Assembly: GCA_963728855.1 (NCBI GenBank)
Contig: CAVSLN010000007.1
Coordinates: forward strand, 620,001 to 684,000
DNA: 64,000 bases
Reading direction: 5' to 3'
From: AC-43 sp963728855
GTDB taxonomy: Bacteria > Actinomycetota > Actinomycetes > Mycobacteriales > Micromonosporaceae
Shown: piece after piece, positions 47,965 through 57,300 of the stretch
Numbering within the stretch: the first letter of the stretch is position 1
Layout of the letters: the number at the start of each line of letters is the position of its first letter
Program-made: the position numbers and the translations under genes
The notes under the pieces: generated by a model
What the model was told of the DNA's origin: nothing
What the model saw: the letters and a program-made list of their open reading frames with translations, nothing else
Database searches by the model: none

Positions 47965-48511
47965 GCCCGGCCTCGGTGAGGATCTGGGCAGCCAGCCCCT
48001 CGCCCTCCCGCAGCAGGCCGAGCAGGATGTGCTCGGGACCCAGGTAGTTGTGCTTGAGCCGGACGGCCTCCCGCAAGGACAGCTCCAGCACCTTCTTCGA
48101 GCGCGCCGTGAAGGGTAGGCGACCACCCGGCGCGGGTACGGTCACCGGCCGGCGCCGGCGCAGCAGTCCACGCCGAGGCGCGGGCGGCACCGGGTCCAGC
48201 GCGCCGGGACCGAACAGTTCCTCCAGCCTCGCCCGTACCGCCGGCAGGTCGATCCCGATCGACTGCAGCGCCTCGACGTCGCCGTCGTCGAAGGTGCCCC
48301 GACCCGTGCCGGCCAGCCGCTCGATGTCGGCCCGTACCCGCTGCCGTTGCACCCCGGCCTCGGTGAGCACCCGGTAGGCCACCCCGCTGCCCTCGTCGAG
48401 CAGGGCGAGCAGCAGGTGCTCGGTCCCGATGTACCGGTGGTGCAGCCTGTCGGCCTCGGCTCGCGCACCCGTGACGACGGCGCGGGCCTGGTTGGTGAAG
48501 CGCTCGAACAT
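47909..48511 (-). CDS. Stand-alone Clp N-domain protein
   Basis: 200 residues from ATG 48511. Two Clp-N repeats: FERFTNQARAVVTGARAEA with GTEHLLLALL (residues ~1-70), and FTARSKKVLELSLREAVRLK with LGPEHILLGLL (~120-190), joined by a loop with an Arg-rich stretch (RRGLLRRRRPVTV). These resemble the substrate- and adaptor-binding N-domain of ClpC/ClpA, but no AAA+ module follows. ClpS/ClpC-like adaptors and arginine-phosphate readers are known roles for such domains. It shares one base with the small regulator gene before it (TGATG). Confidence 0.85.
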   Translation of the reverse strand: MFERFTNQARAVVTGARAEADRLHHRYIGTEHLLLALLDEGSGVAYRVLTEAGVQRQRVRADIERLAGTGRGTFDDGDVEALQSIGIDLPAVRARLEELFGPGALDPVPPAPRRGLLRRRRPVTVPAPGGRLPFTARSKKVLELSLREAVRLKHNYLGPEHILLGLLREGEGLAAQILTEAGLTVEDLRRRTLAALDAAV

Positions 48512-48747
48512 CAGTCCTCCCGTGGGCCGATCACCGGCCGCCGGCCGGAATGCTTCTTGTGTACCGCCTGCTTGCTGACGCCCAGCGCGTCCGCGATCTC
48601 CTGCCACGACCACCCCTGCCGCCGGGCGTTGTCGACCTGCAACGCCTCCAGGCTCTCCAGCAGCCGGCGCAGCGCGAGTACGGCCCGCAGGCCGACCCGC
48701 GCGTCCCCGCTACCGGCCGCCGCCGCCAGTTCCGTCGCTTCGCTCAT
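48511..48747 (-). CDS. Small helix-turn-helix regulator
   Basis: 78 residues. An N-terminal helix (GLRAVLALRRLLESLEALQV) probably for dimerisation, then NARRQGWSWQEIADALGVSK QAVHKKHSGRR, a clear HTH like those of sigma-70 region 4/Xre type proteins. It is directly upstream of the ClpN-like gene with a TGATG overlap and behind a promoter covered by two inverted repeats, so it is very likely an autoregulator that controls ClpN-like protein levels. Confidence 0.8.
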   Translation of the reverse strand: MSEATELAAAAGSGDARVGLRAVLALRRLLESLEALQVDNARRQGWSWQEIADALGVSKQAVHKKHSGRRPVIGPRED

Positions 48748-48749
48748 AC

Positions 48750-48793
48750 CGTCAATCTACGTTGACGGCGAGCGGCTGTCAACTCAAGTTGAC
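48750..48793 (-). promoter_or_regulatory. Promoter and two operators of the HTH-clpN operon
   Basis: On the minus strand TTGACA (48782-48777), 17 bases, TAGATT (48759-48754), then GACGGT and the ATG: a near-consensus sigma-70 promoter that yields a leaderless mRNA. GTCAACT-CA-AGTTGAC (48778-48793) covers the -35 and CGTCAA-N6-TTGACG (48750-48767) covers the -10, ideal for repression by the HTH protein. Upstream to 48900 nothing else is seen. Confidence 0.8.
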
Positions 48794-48900
48794 GGGGCGA
48801 CAACCTTGGAGACCCAGGTGCCGGCCGGGCCTTCTTGTGATGGGGGTCGATCTCATGCGATGGCCGCGATGTCGCCGTCGTCGAAGTAGATGGCTTGGTT

Positions 48901-49275
48901 CTACCGCTCCCGGAAGCCGCCGAGGAACCGGCGGAAGAACCCGCCCTCCTGGGGTAGCGGCGCGGCCGACGGCGGCGCCGTCGCCCGCTGCCGGGCCACC
49001 GGTTGGTCGTAGTCGGTACGGGCGATCGCGTCGATGTCCTGCGCCTCGTCGAAGTCCTCGGAGCCGGGGATCACCGGTACGTAGCCCACCAGCACCCCGT
49101 TGCGCATCACCTGCGCCTCCAGCCCGGCGGTACCGTCGGTGTCCCACACCGCCTCCCGCCCGTCGGGCAGCACCACCCGGATGCCGAACTTGGCCACTCC
49201 GTCCCTTGCCACGTGGGCGGGTACGCCGCGCTGGCGCAGCGCGTCGACCACCCGCCGGGCCCGGTTCTCGTCCAT
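48901..49275 (-). CDS. Hypothetical small soluble protein
   Basis: 124 residues. A helix (NRARRVVDALRQRGVPAHV) then strands FGIRVVLPDGREAVWDTDG and LEAQVMRNGVLVGYVPVIPG, and an Asp-rich end leading to a Gly/Phe/Arg terminus (GGFFRRFLGGFRER). The fold looks small alpha/beta. No family recognised; appears to be a single-gene unit. Confidence 0.55.
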   Translation of the reverse strand: MDENRARRVVDALRQRGVPAHVARDGVAKFGIRVVLPDGREAVWDTDGTAGLEAQVMRNGVLVGYVPVIPGSEDFDEAQDIDAIARTDYDQPVARQRATAPPSAAPLPQEGGFFRRFLGGFRER

Positions 49276-49277
49276 GA

Positions 49278-49595
49278 TCCCAAGGTAGCGCCCTCGGCTG
49301 TGGGTACCTGATCTGGGAGCGGGCCGTCGACGGCGGGCTGGTCCGGGCCTTCGAGTACGTGGGGATGACCGGCGAGGTGACCCGCTGGCAGGGCGTACCG
49401 GACGCGACCGAGCGCGCCATCGGCATGCCGCTGGAGCCCGGCCCCGAGATCGGCCTCCTCGTCGGGGAGGAGGACGTGATGCGCGTCGCAGCGGCCTGGA
49501 GTGTGAACCCGAGCAGGGCTGACCCGCACCGAGCCGCGCTGACCCTTACCGAACTGGGCGGTGCAAGATCCCGCCGGCCTGTTATCGTCCGGCAC
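49278..49595 (+). pseudogene. Open frame without start: possible gene remnant
   Basis: From 49278 the frame reads YLIWERAVDGGLVRAFEYVG and MTGEVTRWQGVPDATERAIG with protein-like composition up to ~49510, but has no start codon before 49359 and runs on into the next small gene. It may be the C-terminal piece of a lost gene. Low confidence; otherwise this stretch holds only the upstream region of the gene at 49596. Confidence 0.25.
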
Positions 49596-49874
49596 ATGGC
49601 TAGGAAAGCGCGGGACGCCAGCACGGGTAAGGGCGGGTCACCTGAGGCGGCCCCCGAGCCGCTGCCCGTCGAGGAGCCGCCGGCTGAGTCGGCCCCGGTG
49701 GCGGAGGCCGTGGAGGAGGAGCCCCCGGTCGAGTTCGAAAACCGGGCGGCCCGGCGTGCCAAGGGCAAGCACACCTCGGGCCAGCACCCGGTGTCCGGCA
49801 AGGGCGCGCACCTCAGCGGCCGCGGGGGCGCGGTACCGGGCCAGCGGCAGTGGGGCAGCCGCCGGTCCGGCTGA
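49596..49874 (+). CDS. Small charged hypothetical protein
   Basis: 92 residues from ATG 49596, just after GTTATCGTCC, which could be a -10 (TATCGT) for a leaderless transcript. A basic start (ARKARDASTGKGG), an acidic Pro/Glu middle (PLPVEEPPAESAPVAEAVEE) and a basic, Gly-rich end (RRAKGKHTSGQHPVSGKGAH). Entirely low-complexity and probably disordered. No family recognised. Confidence 0.5.
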   Translation: MARKARDASTGKGGSPEAAPEPLPVEEPPAESAPVAEAVEEEPPVEFENRAARRAKGKHTSGQHPVSGKGAHLSGRGGAVPGQRQWGSRRSG

Positions 49875-49899
49875 GGTGGGCAGGGGCGCCCACCCCGGC

Positions 49900-50742
49900 T
49901 CAGGCGCCGGCGGCGATCATGACCCCGTCGGTCGCGAAGCCGAGCAGCAGCCCGGCGATCAGGCCCCACGTCGTCACGGCCTTCGCCGAGAACTTCCGAC
50001 CGACGGCGAGTAGCTCGATCACCACGTACAGGATCGAGCCGGCCGCCAGGGCCAGGAACGCGATGCTCAGCGTGTCGTTGACGAACCGCTGGCCAACCAG
50101 GGTGCCCAGGAACGTCGGGCCGCCGCCGATCAGCCCGAGCAGCGCGAGCCGTCCCCACGACGGGCGTGCCCCGGCGGCGGCCAGCGGCGCCACGATGCCG
50201 AAGCCCTCGGTGCCGTTGTGCAGCCCGAAGCCGATGACCAGCATCAGCGCCAGGTCCAGGTTGCCGGACGCGGCGGAGTTGCCGATCGCCAGGCCCTCGG
50301 CGAAGTTGTGCAGGCCGATTCCGACCGCGATGAGGAGCGCGAGGTGGGCCGCCGGACTGCGCCACCCGTCGAGCGCGGCGGCCCGCGCGTCGGTCGCGAT
50401 CGCCTCGGAGTCCGCCGGCACGGCCTCCCGGTGCGCCTTGGCCCGCGCGGCCACCCAGCGGTCGAAGTACACCAGCCCGGCCAGGCCGGCGCTCACTCCC
50501 ACGGCGAGGACCAGCCCGTTGCCGAGCGCCGGTGCCAGGTGCTTCTCGGCCAGCGCGCCGTCGATCGGCTCCCACGCGTGCGCGAGCACGTCCCAGAGGA
50601 GGAAGAGCAGGATGCCGATGGCGAGCGCGTTGAGCAGCGCCCGTACCCGCGGCATCGGTGCGCGAAGTCGGCCGATGGGGAGGCCGATGAAGATCGTCGA
50701 TCCGGCGATGGCGCCCATTAAGGCGATCCTGGCGGCAGACAC
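49900..50742 (-). CDS. ZIP-family metal transporter
   Basis: 280 residues, eight transmembrane segments. The metal motifs are on helices 4 and 5: GLHNFAEGLAIGNSA and GLHNGTEGFGIVAP (HNxxEG in both). GTG start with AAGGAG 9 bases upstream. ZIP proteins move zinc, iron or manganese into the cytoplasm. The loop between helices 3 and 4 is short and without His-run. A direct/inverted repeat rich in TTAGGTTAG-like words lies ~40 bases upstream and may tie it to a DtxR/IdeR-type regulator, which would argue for iron or manganese. Confidence 0.85.
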   Translation of the reverse strand: MSAARIALMGAIAGSTIFIGLPIGRLRAPMPRVRALLNALAIGILLFLLWDVLAHAWEPIDGALAEKHLAPALGNGLVLAVGVSAGLAGLVYFDRWVAARAKAHREAVPADSEAIATDARAAALDGWRSPAAHLALLIAVGIGLHNFAEGLAIGNSAASGNLDLALMLVIGFGLHNGTEGFGIVAPLAAAGARPSWGRLALLGLIGGGPTFLGTLVGQRFVNDTLSIAFLALAAGSILYVVIELLAVGRKFSAKAVTTWGLIAGLLLGFATDGVMIAAGA

Positions 50743-50778
50743 GCGTGCGGCTCCTTGGCACGGGGAAGCATGACGACG

Positions 50779-50803
50779 ATAGGTTAGCTTAGGTTTGCCT
50801 TAG
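50779..50803 (-). promoter_or_regulatory. Putative DtxR/IdeR-type iron box before the ZIP gene
   Basis: ATAGGTTAGCTTAGGTTTGCCTTAG holds AGGTTAGCTT and a second TTAGG word; on the minus strand CTAAGCTAACCTA keeps the right half of the consensus TTAGGTTAGGCTAACCTAA. The left half is poor, so this is a weak to moderate match. The gap 50804-50956 shows no gene. Confidence 0.4.
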
Positions 50804-50956
50804 AAGCACGGCGGGGGCTCCGGAGCGGATGCGGAACACGGGTGACCAGGCGGTTCGGCCACAGCCCGAGCCGGCCGACGATCGGCCGGTAGCTCTTCAG
50901 TGGTACGGACGGCCGCGCTGCCTCGTTGCCGGTAAAGGCGGCTCAGACATCCGATG

Positions 50957-51928
50957 TCAGAGCCAGTCCCGGCGCCTGAAGACAACATAGAGGATCGCCG
51001 ATAGAACTATGGTGACGAGCGTCGATGTCCAGAAGCCCCAGGGCTGCCCGAAGCCGGGGTACGGCACGTTCTGCCCGTATAACCCGGTCACCGCGGTCGG
51101 TACCGCGATGATCGCCGCCCAGCTGGTCACCTGCTTCATGATCACGTTCAGCCGGTTCCCGCGCACCGTCAGGTGGGTCTCCAGGATCGTGGTGACCAGG
51201 TCGCGCAGCGAGTCCGTCCACTCGGTGGCGCGCAGCACATGGTCGTACACGTCCTGGTAGTACGGCACCAGCGCGTCGTCGATCACGTGCAGGTCCCGGC
51301 GCAGCAGCGAGTTGACCACCTCGCGCATCGGCAGTACGACCCGGCGGAGGGTGACCAGCGACTTGCGCAGCTCGAACGTGCGCCGCTGCATCTGCCGGTC
51401 CTTCGGCTGGTCGTCGAAGAGCTGGTCCTCCAGCGCCTCGATGTGCGTGTCCAGCGCGTTCACCGCGTCGAAATGGCTGTCGACGATGTAGTCGAGCAGG
51501 CCGTGCAGGAGGAAGCCGACGCCGTACTTGGCCAGGTCGGCGGAGTCGTCCCAGCGCTCGACCACCTCGCCGATCTCGAAGCGCTCGTCCTTGCGGACGG
51601 TCACCAGCGCCCGGTCGGTGATGAACGCGGCCACCTCGCAGCTGGCGAGCTGGCCGCTGGTGGGGTCCAGCTGGACCGCGTACGCGGTCACGAACAGGTG
51701 CGAGGTGTACCGGTCCAGCTTCGGCCGCTGGTGCTCGGCGACCGCGTCCTCCACTGCGAGCGCGTGCAGGCCCAGCTCCTCACTGATCGCGGCGAGATCC
51801 TCCGCGGTCGGCTGGCACAGGTCGAACCACACGGTCGCGGACGGGTCGGAGAGGTGGTCAGAGACCTCGGCGATGGGGAAGCCCTCGGACTCCAGGACGC
51901 CGTTGCGGTACAGGCGGGTACGGACCAT
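50957..51928 (-). CDS. corA: CorA-family divalent cation transporter
   Basis: 323 residues from ATG 51928. Long cytoplasmic N-terminal domain with an alpha/beta start and the stalk helix (LRKSLVTLRRVVLPMREVVN), then two C-terminal transmembrane helices (IIAVPTAVTGLYGQ and GFWTSTLVTIVLSAILYVVF) with the basic end RRRDWL. The usual selectivity motif GMN is GQN here (LYGQNVPYPGF), and the family's MPEL periplasmic loop is PGFGQPWG. So it is CorA-like with a variant filter; magnesium, cobalt or zinc are possible cargos. No partner genes. Confidence 0.8.
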   Translation of the reverse strand: MVRTRLYRNGVLESEGFPIAEVSDHLSDPSATVWFDLCQPTAEDLAAISEELGLHALAVEDAVAEHQRPKLDRYTSHLFVTAYAVQLDPTSGQLASCEVAAFITDRALVTVRKDERFEIGEVVERWDDSADLAKYGVGFLLHGLLDYIVDSHFDAVNALDTHIEALEDQLFDDQPKDRQMQRRTFELRKSLVTLRRVVLPMREVVNSLLRRDLHVIDDALVPYYQDVYDHVLRATEWTDSLRDLVTTILETHLTVRGNRLNVIMKQVTSWAAIIAVPTAVTGLYGQNVPYPGFGQPWGFWTSTLVTIVLSAILYVVFRRRDWL

Positions 51929-52092
51929 GCCGGCCAGGATAAGCCCCCTACCCCGTGTCGGGCTCGCACCCGTGCGGGCTTCCGGACGCATCGACCGTCT
52001 CGCTCGGGTCTGTGCGGTCCGGCCAGACCCTCGCCTGCGCTGCCGACCGCCCGGAATTGCCTTACGGTGAAGGCGTAAGAGGGGGGTGCGGC

Positions 52093-52413
52093 ATGGGCGA
52101 CGCGGTGGTGGACCGGAAGGAGCTGGCGGACGGTACGGTCGTGATCGACCTTCGCGGGGAGCTGGATCTCGCGATCAACGATGCCCTGCGGACGCTGCTG
52201 GTCGACACCGCGGCGCAGCGACCCGCCCGGGTCGTGGTGGACATGCTGCACGTCAGTTTCGTGGACTCGACGGGTATCGGCGCGCTGGCGGCCGGGTACA
52301 CCGCGGCCCGCAAGGCCGGCGTACCGTTCACGGTCCGGCACCTGGCTCCGTTCATCGCCGACCAGCTGCGCATGACCGGCCTGTACGAGCACCTGGTCAG
52401 GGCGGACGGGTGA
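52093..52413 (+). CDS. STAS-domain anti-sigma factor antagonist
   Basis: 106 residues. VVIDLRGELDLAINDALRTL is the core of the STAS fold and FVDSTGIGALAAGYTAAR contains the Ser (DST) that is phosphorylated by the partner kinase/anti-sigma factor. RTVRHLAPFIADQLRMTGLY completes it. ATG 52093 with GGGGGG before it. No anti-sigma factor gene is nearby, so its partner is elsewhere. Confidence 0.85.
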   Translation: MGDAVVDRKELADGTVVIDLRGELDLAINDALRTLLVDTAAQRPARVVVDMLHVSFVDSTGIGALAAGYTAARKAGVPFTVRHLAPFIADQLRMTGLYEHLVRADG

Positions 52414-52520
52414 TCAGTGGGCCGCCCCGGCTGGTGCTCCGACGGCTCGCCCATCGCGTACCCCCTCTCGCCTGTGGAAAGGTGCGGCGCGCGTGACCCC
52501 TGGCGGGCAACTACTCTGGG

Positions 52521-52914
52521 GTGTGGCTGTCGCGGTACGAGTACTTCTCCAACGGCCGGGACGTCATGTTCACCGGTCTGCACTACGTGGTGCTGCTCCA
52601 GCACGGCGACCGGCTCACGGTACGGAGTCTGCCCGGCTCGGCCGACTCGTCGCTCACCATGGACCTGACCGTGGACGGCAACGTGGTCACGGGCACGTGG
52701 GTCGAGCAGACCGCCGAGTCGAGCTACTACCGGGGCGCCCGGTACCACGGGGCCGATCCAGCTGCTCGCCGAGCCGACCGGGCGGCGCATGGTCGGCAAG
52801 TGGATGGGGTTCGGCAAGGAGATGGACGTCAACACCGGCCCGTGGGAGCTGGTCTTCCAGGACGCCTCCACGAACCAGGCGACGCTCGCCAGGTACAACC
52901 GGCGCTCCGAGTAA
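52521..52914 (+). pseudogene. C-terminal remnant of an Xre-type regulator family, with a frameshift
   Basis: Frame 1 reads WLSRYEYFSNGRDVMFTGLH and continues to YYRGARYHGA; at ~52753 an extra C in GGGGCCGATC shifts to QLLAEPTGRRMVGKWMGFGK and EMDVNTGPWELVFQDASTNQ to the stop at 52912. I recall this as the sensor-like C-terminus of certain actinobacterial HTH proteins, but the HTH part is missing upstream. Truncation plus frameshift mean it is not functional. Confidence 0.55.
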
Positions 52915-53105
52915 CCGGTGACGGGCCGGGCCCGCGCCGCCTCACCTGACGTGGCGGACAGGGCGGACGTGGCCGGCCCGCGCGGACGTCCACGGGCGCC
53001 CGGACATGCCGCGTTCCCGACTGGGCGGACGGGACGACACGACCCCAAAGTCAGAGCGACAAGGGGCTGTCCGAACCGGGGTACCGGGCCCTATTGTCTG
53101 ACGTC

Positions 53106-53456
53106 ATGACTTCCCCGGGTCCCGGGGCTTACCCCGTACGGCTCGCCGCCGCCCGTGCCACGCTCGCCGATCTGGCCGCCCGGATCGGTACCGCCGGGCT
53201 GGCCGCCGCCGCGACGCGGCCGGGCCTGGCCGCGGTGGTCGACCAGCACGCGGCCGCGCTGTGGGACCTGCTCGGCGACGACGAGGTGCCGACCGCGATC
53301 GGGCTGGCCGGCTATGCCGACGGGCTGCGCGACATGGCCAGCGGGCTGGGCTGGCACCTGCCGCAGCCGCGCTCCGTCGACTGGGACACCGCGCCGTGGC
53401 TGGTGGTCCGGCTGGTGGCGGTATGCCAGGTGGCCGCGGCGTTACCCGCCACGTAG
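53106..53456 (+). CDS. Small hypothetical helical protein
   Basis: 116 residues from ATG 53106. Ala/Leu-rich helices (AARATLADLAARIGTAGLAA, VVDQHAAALWDLLGDDEVPT) and a conserved-looking segment GLAGYADGLRDMASGLGW. CTATTGTC just upstream could be the -10 of a leaderless mRNA. Resembles a family of ~115-residue actinobacterial hypotheticals near secondary-metabolite genes (possibly DUF6401), unsure. Confidence 0.5.
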   Translation: MTSPGPGAYPVRLAAARATLADLAARIGTAGLAAAATRPGLAAVVDQHAAALWDLLGDDEVPTAIGLAGYADGLRDMASGLGWHLPQPRSVDWDTAPWLVVRLVAVCQVAAALPAT

Positions 53457-53578
53457 CCGGCCCGGCGCACCTTCTCGGCGAAGTGATCGGGTTACCAACC
53501 ACCGACCCGCTCGCAGCGCGGCGATCCTGACGCAACGGGGGACCCGGCGCCGGCGATCTCACCCCTTACGATGGCGCC

Positions 53579-54310
53579 ATGCCGCCGCGCGCCGCCGCCG
53601 TCCCCGCCACCCTCGACGCCGCCGTCCTCGCCGACCGGCCGCCGGTGCGCGCGCTGGTCTTCGACTTCGACGGGCTGCTGGTCGACACCGAGACGGTGGC
53701 GCTGCGGGCCTGGGAGGAGATCCTCGCCGAGCTGGGCGTGGAGACGCCGCACGACGTGTGGCACGCGACGATCGGCGGGCAGGGCAGCGGCGCGGCGATG
53801 CTCGGGTACCTCGCCGACCAGCTCGGGCACGCCGAGGCGGCCGCGCTGCACGAGACCTGGTGGGCCCGGCACCTGTCACTCGTCAACGTCGAGCCGCTGC
53901 GCCCGGGGGTGGCCGCCTACCTGAGCGACGCGGTACGGCTGGGCCTGGGCCTCGCGATCGCGTCCAGTGCCACCGGTGACTGGGTCGCCGGGCACCTCAC
54001 CCGGCTCGGCACGCACGAGGTGTTCACGGTGGTGGCGACCGGCGACACGAACGAGGCCAAGCCGGCGCCGGACACGTACCTGGCCGCGCTGGCCGGGCTC
54101 GGGGTACCGGCCGCGCAGGCGGTCGCCTTCGAGGACTCGCCGACCGGCGTCCTCGCGGCCAAGGCGGCCGGGCTGCGCTGCGTGGCCGTACCGAACCCGG
54201 CCACCTCGCTGCTCGCCTTTCCCGGCGCCGACGTGGTGCTCTACTCGCTGGGCGACGTGAGCCTGCCGGACCTGCTCGACCGGCTCGGCCTGTCGCCCCA
54301 GCGCGGGTAA
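53579..54310 (+). CDS. HAD-superfamily hydrolase, beta-phosphoglucomutase-like
   Basis: 243 residues. Motif I VFDFDGLLVDTETVALRAWE (nucleophile and acid Asp), motif II IASSATGD, motif III KPAPDTYLAAL and motif IV VAFEDSPTGVLAAKAAG. Cap domain between residues ~35 and 105 (subfamily IA). A phosphatase or phosphomutase of small phosphorylated compounds in the cytoplasm. ATG start; TTACGAT a few bases upstream may be the -10. No neighbours in the same unit until hrpA, 44 bases later. Confidence 0.88.
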   Translation: MPPRAAAVPATLDAAVLADRPPVRALVFDFDGLLVDTETVALRAWEEILAELGVETPHDVWHATIGGQGSGAAMLGYLADQLGHAEAAALHETWWARHLSLVNVEPLRPGVAAYLSDAVRLGLGLAIASSATGDWVAGHLTRLGTHEVFTVVATGDTNEAKPAPDTYLAALAGLGVPAAQAVAFEDSPTGVLAAKAAGLRCVAVPNPATSLLAFPGADVVLYSLGDVSLPDLLDRLGLSPQRG

Positions 54311-54354
54311 TCGCCAGGCCGCGGCGGCTCAGGCTGCCTATTCTTGCCGCTGGG

Positions 54355-57300
54355 ATGGGAGCTTCACCGGTGGTACCCGAGCAGGCCGCGCTGCGCGCGC
54401 GCCTGGCCGAGCTGACCCTGCGCGACGAGCACCGGCTGCGCCGGCGTCTCGACAGTGCCCGGGGCGCGGGCCGGGACGGGGCGCTCGCCGCGGTGACCGC
54501 CGAGGTCGAGGCGGCCGAGCGGCGGGTGGCCGCACGCCGGGCCCGGGTACCGCAGCCGGCGTACCCGGCCGAGCTGCCGGTCACCCAGCGCCGCGGGGAC
54601 ATCCTCGCCGCCATCCGGGACCACCAGGTCGTGGTCGTCGCGGGGGAGACCGGCTCCGGCAAGACCACCCAGATCCCGAAGATCTGCCTGGAGCTGGGGC
54701 GCGGGGTACGGGGGATGATCGGGCACACGCAGCCGCGCCGGCTGGCCGCCCGTACGGTCGCGGAGCGGATCGCCCAGGAGGTGGGGCAGCCGCTCGGCGA
54801 GGCGGTGGGCTACCAGGTTCGCTTCACGGCGCAGGTGGGCGAGCAGACGCTGGTGAAGCTGATGACCGACGGCATCCTGCTGGCCGAGATCCAGCAGGAC
54901 CGGATGCTGTGGCGGTACGACACCCTGATCATCGACGAGGCGCACGAGCGCAGCCTGAACATCGACTTCATCCTCGGGTACGTCAAGCAGCTGCTTCCGC
55001 GCCGGCCCGACCTCAAGGTCGTGATCACCTCGGCGACCATCGACCCGCAGCGGTTCGCCCGGCACTTCGGCGACGCCCCGATCGTCGAGGTCTCCGGGCG
55101 CACCTACCCCGTCGAGGTCCGGTATCGTGGGCTGGCACTTGGGCCAGACCAGCAAGGCGGCGCTCGTCGTGGGCTGGCACTTGGGCCAGACCAGCAAGGC
55201 GGCGCTTGTCAGCCCGTGGGCGCGGAGGAGGACCCGGACCGCGACCAGGTCGAGGCCATCTGCGACGCGGTCGACGAGCTGCGCGCCGAGGGACCCGGCG
55301 ACATCCTGGTGTTCCTGTCCGGGGAACGGGAGATCCGCGACACCGCCGACGCGCTGGCCCGCCCGGACCGCCCCGGTACCGAGATCCTCCCGCTCTTCGC
55401 CCGGCTGTCGGCCGCCGAGCAGCACCGTGTCTTCGCCCCGCACACCGGCCGGCGCATCGTGCTCGCCACGAACGTGGCGGAGACGTCGCTGACCGTACCC
55501 GGGATCAGGTACGTCATCGACCCGGGTACGGCCCGGATCTCCCGGTACAGCCACCGGCTCAAGGTGCAGCGGCTGCCGATCGAGCCGATCAGCCAGGCGT
55601 CGGCCAACCAGCGCGCCGGCCGGTGCGGTCGGGTCGCCGACGGGATCTGCATCCGCCTGTACGACGAGCCGGACTTCGCCGCCCGTCCCGAGTTCACCGA
55701 CCCGGAGATCCTCCGCACCAACCTCGCCTCGGTGATCCTCCAGATGGCGGCGGCCGGGCTCGGCGACGTGGCCGCGTTCCCGTTCCTCGACCCGCCGGAC
55801 CGGCGCGCCATCCGCGACGGGATGGACCTGCTGGTCGAGCTGGGCGCTCTGGACGGATCTCACCAGCTCACTGTCCTGGGCAAGCGCCTCGCCCAGCTGC
55901 CGATCGACCCCCGGATCGGCCGGATGGTGCTGGCCGCCATCGAGTACGGCTGCCTGCGCGAGGTGCTCGTCATCGCCGCCGCGCTGTCGATCCAGGACCC
56001 GCGCGAACGCCCGGCCGACAGGCAGGAGCAGGCGACCCAGGCGCATGCGCGGTTCCGCGACAAGGAGTCGGACTTCCTGGCGTACCTGAACCTGTGGCAC
56101 TACCTGATGGACAAGCAGAAGGAGCTGTCCTCCAACCAGTTCCGCAAGCTGTGCCGTACCGAGTTCCTGAACTACCTGCGCGTGCGGGAGTGGCAGGAGC
56201 TGCACACTCAGGTACGCCAGGTCGCCCGTACCCTCGGCGGCGGTCTGAACACCGAGCCGGCGGACCCGCGGCGGGTCCACCAGGCCCTGCTCGCCGGCCT
56301 GCTGTCCCATGTCGGGGTCAAGGACCCGGAGAAGGGCGACTACCTCGGCGCGCGCGGCGCCCGGTTCGCGGTGTTCCCGGGCTCGGCGTTGTTCCGCAGG
56401 ACGCCGCGCTGGGTGATGGCCGCGGAGCTGGTCGAGACGACCCGGCTGTGGGCGCGGGTCTGCGCGCGCATCGAGCCGGAGTGGCTGGAGCCGCTGGCCG
56501 GGCACCTGGTGAAGCGCACCTACAGCGAGCCGCACTGGGACCGGCAGCGCGGCGCCGTCATGGCCTTCGAACGGGTGACGCTGTACGGCATCCCGGTCGT
56601 CGCCCGCCGCCCGGTCAACTACGGCCGGGTCGACCCGCCCGTGGCCCGCGAGCTGTTCATCCGGCACGCGCTGGTCGAGCGGGACTGGGAGACCCACCAC
56701 CGGTTCTTCGCGGAGAACGGGCGGCTGCTCGCCGAGGTCGAGGAGTTGGAGCACCGGGCCCGGCGGCGGGACATCGCCGTCGACGACGAGGTGATCTTCG
56801 AGTTCTACGACCGGCGGGTCGGCCCGGACGTGGTGTCCGCGCGGCACTTCGACAGCTGGTGGAAGAAGGTCCGGGGTACCCGGCCGGACCTGCTCACCTT
56901 CGACAAGGCCACGCTCGTCAACGCGGCGGCCGGCACCGTGGACGCCGGGGCGTACCCCGACGCGTGGCGCCACGGCGACCTGGAGCTGCCGCTGACGTAC
57001 CAGTTCGAGCCGGGTACGGCCGACGACGGGGTGACCGTACACGTCCCGCTGCCCGTGCTCGGGCGGGTCGGCCCGGAGGGGTTCGACTGGCAGGTACCCG
57101 GGCTGCGCGAGGAGCTGGTTACCGCGCTCATCCGCTCGCTGCCCAAGCACCTGCGCCGTGAGTTCGTACCGGTACCCGACTACGCCCGCGCCGCGCTCGC
57201 CGGTATGTCCATAGTGGAGGGTCCGCTGCTCGACGCGCTGGAGCACCAGCTGCGCCGGCTCGCCGGGGTGCCCGTGCCGCGCGAGGCATGGCAGCTCGAC

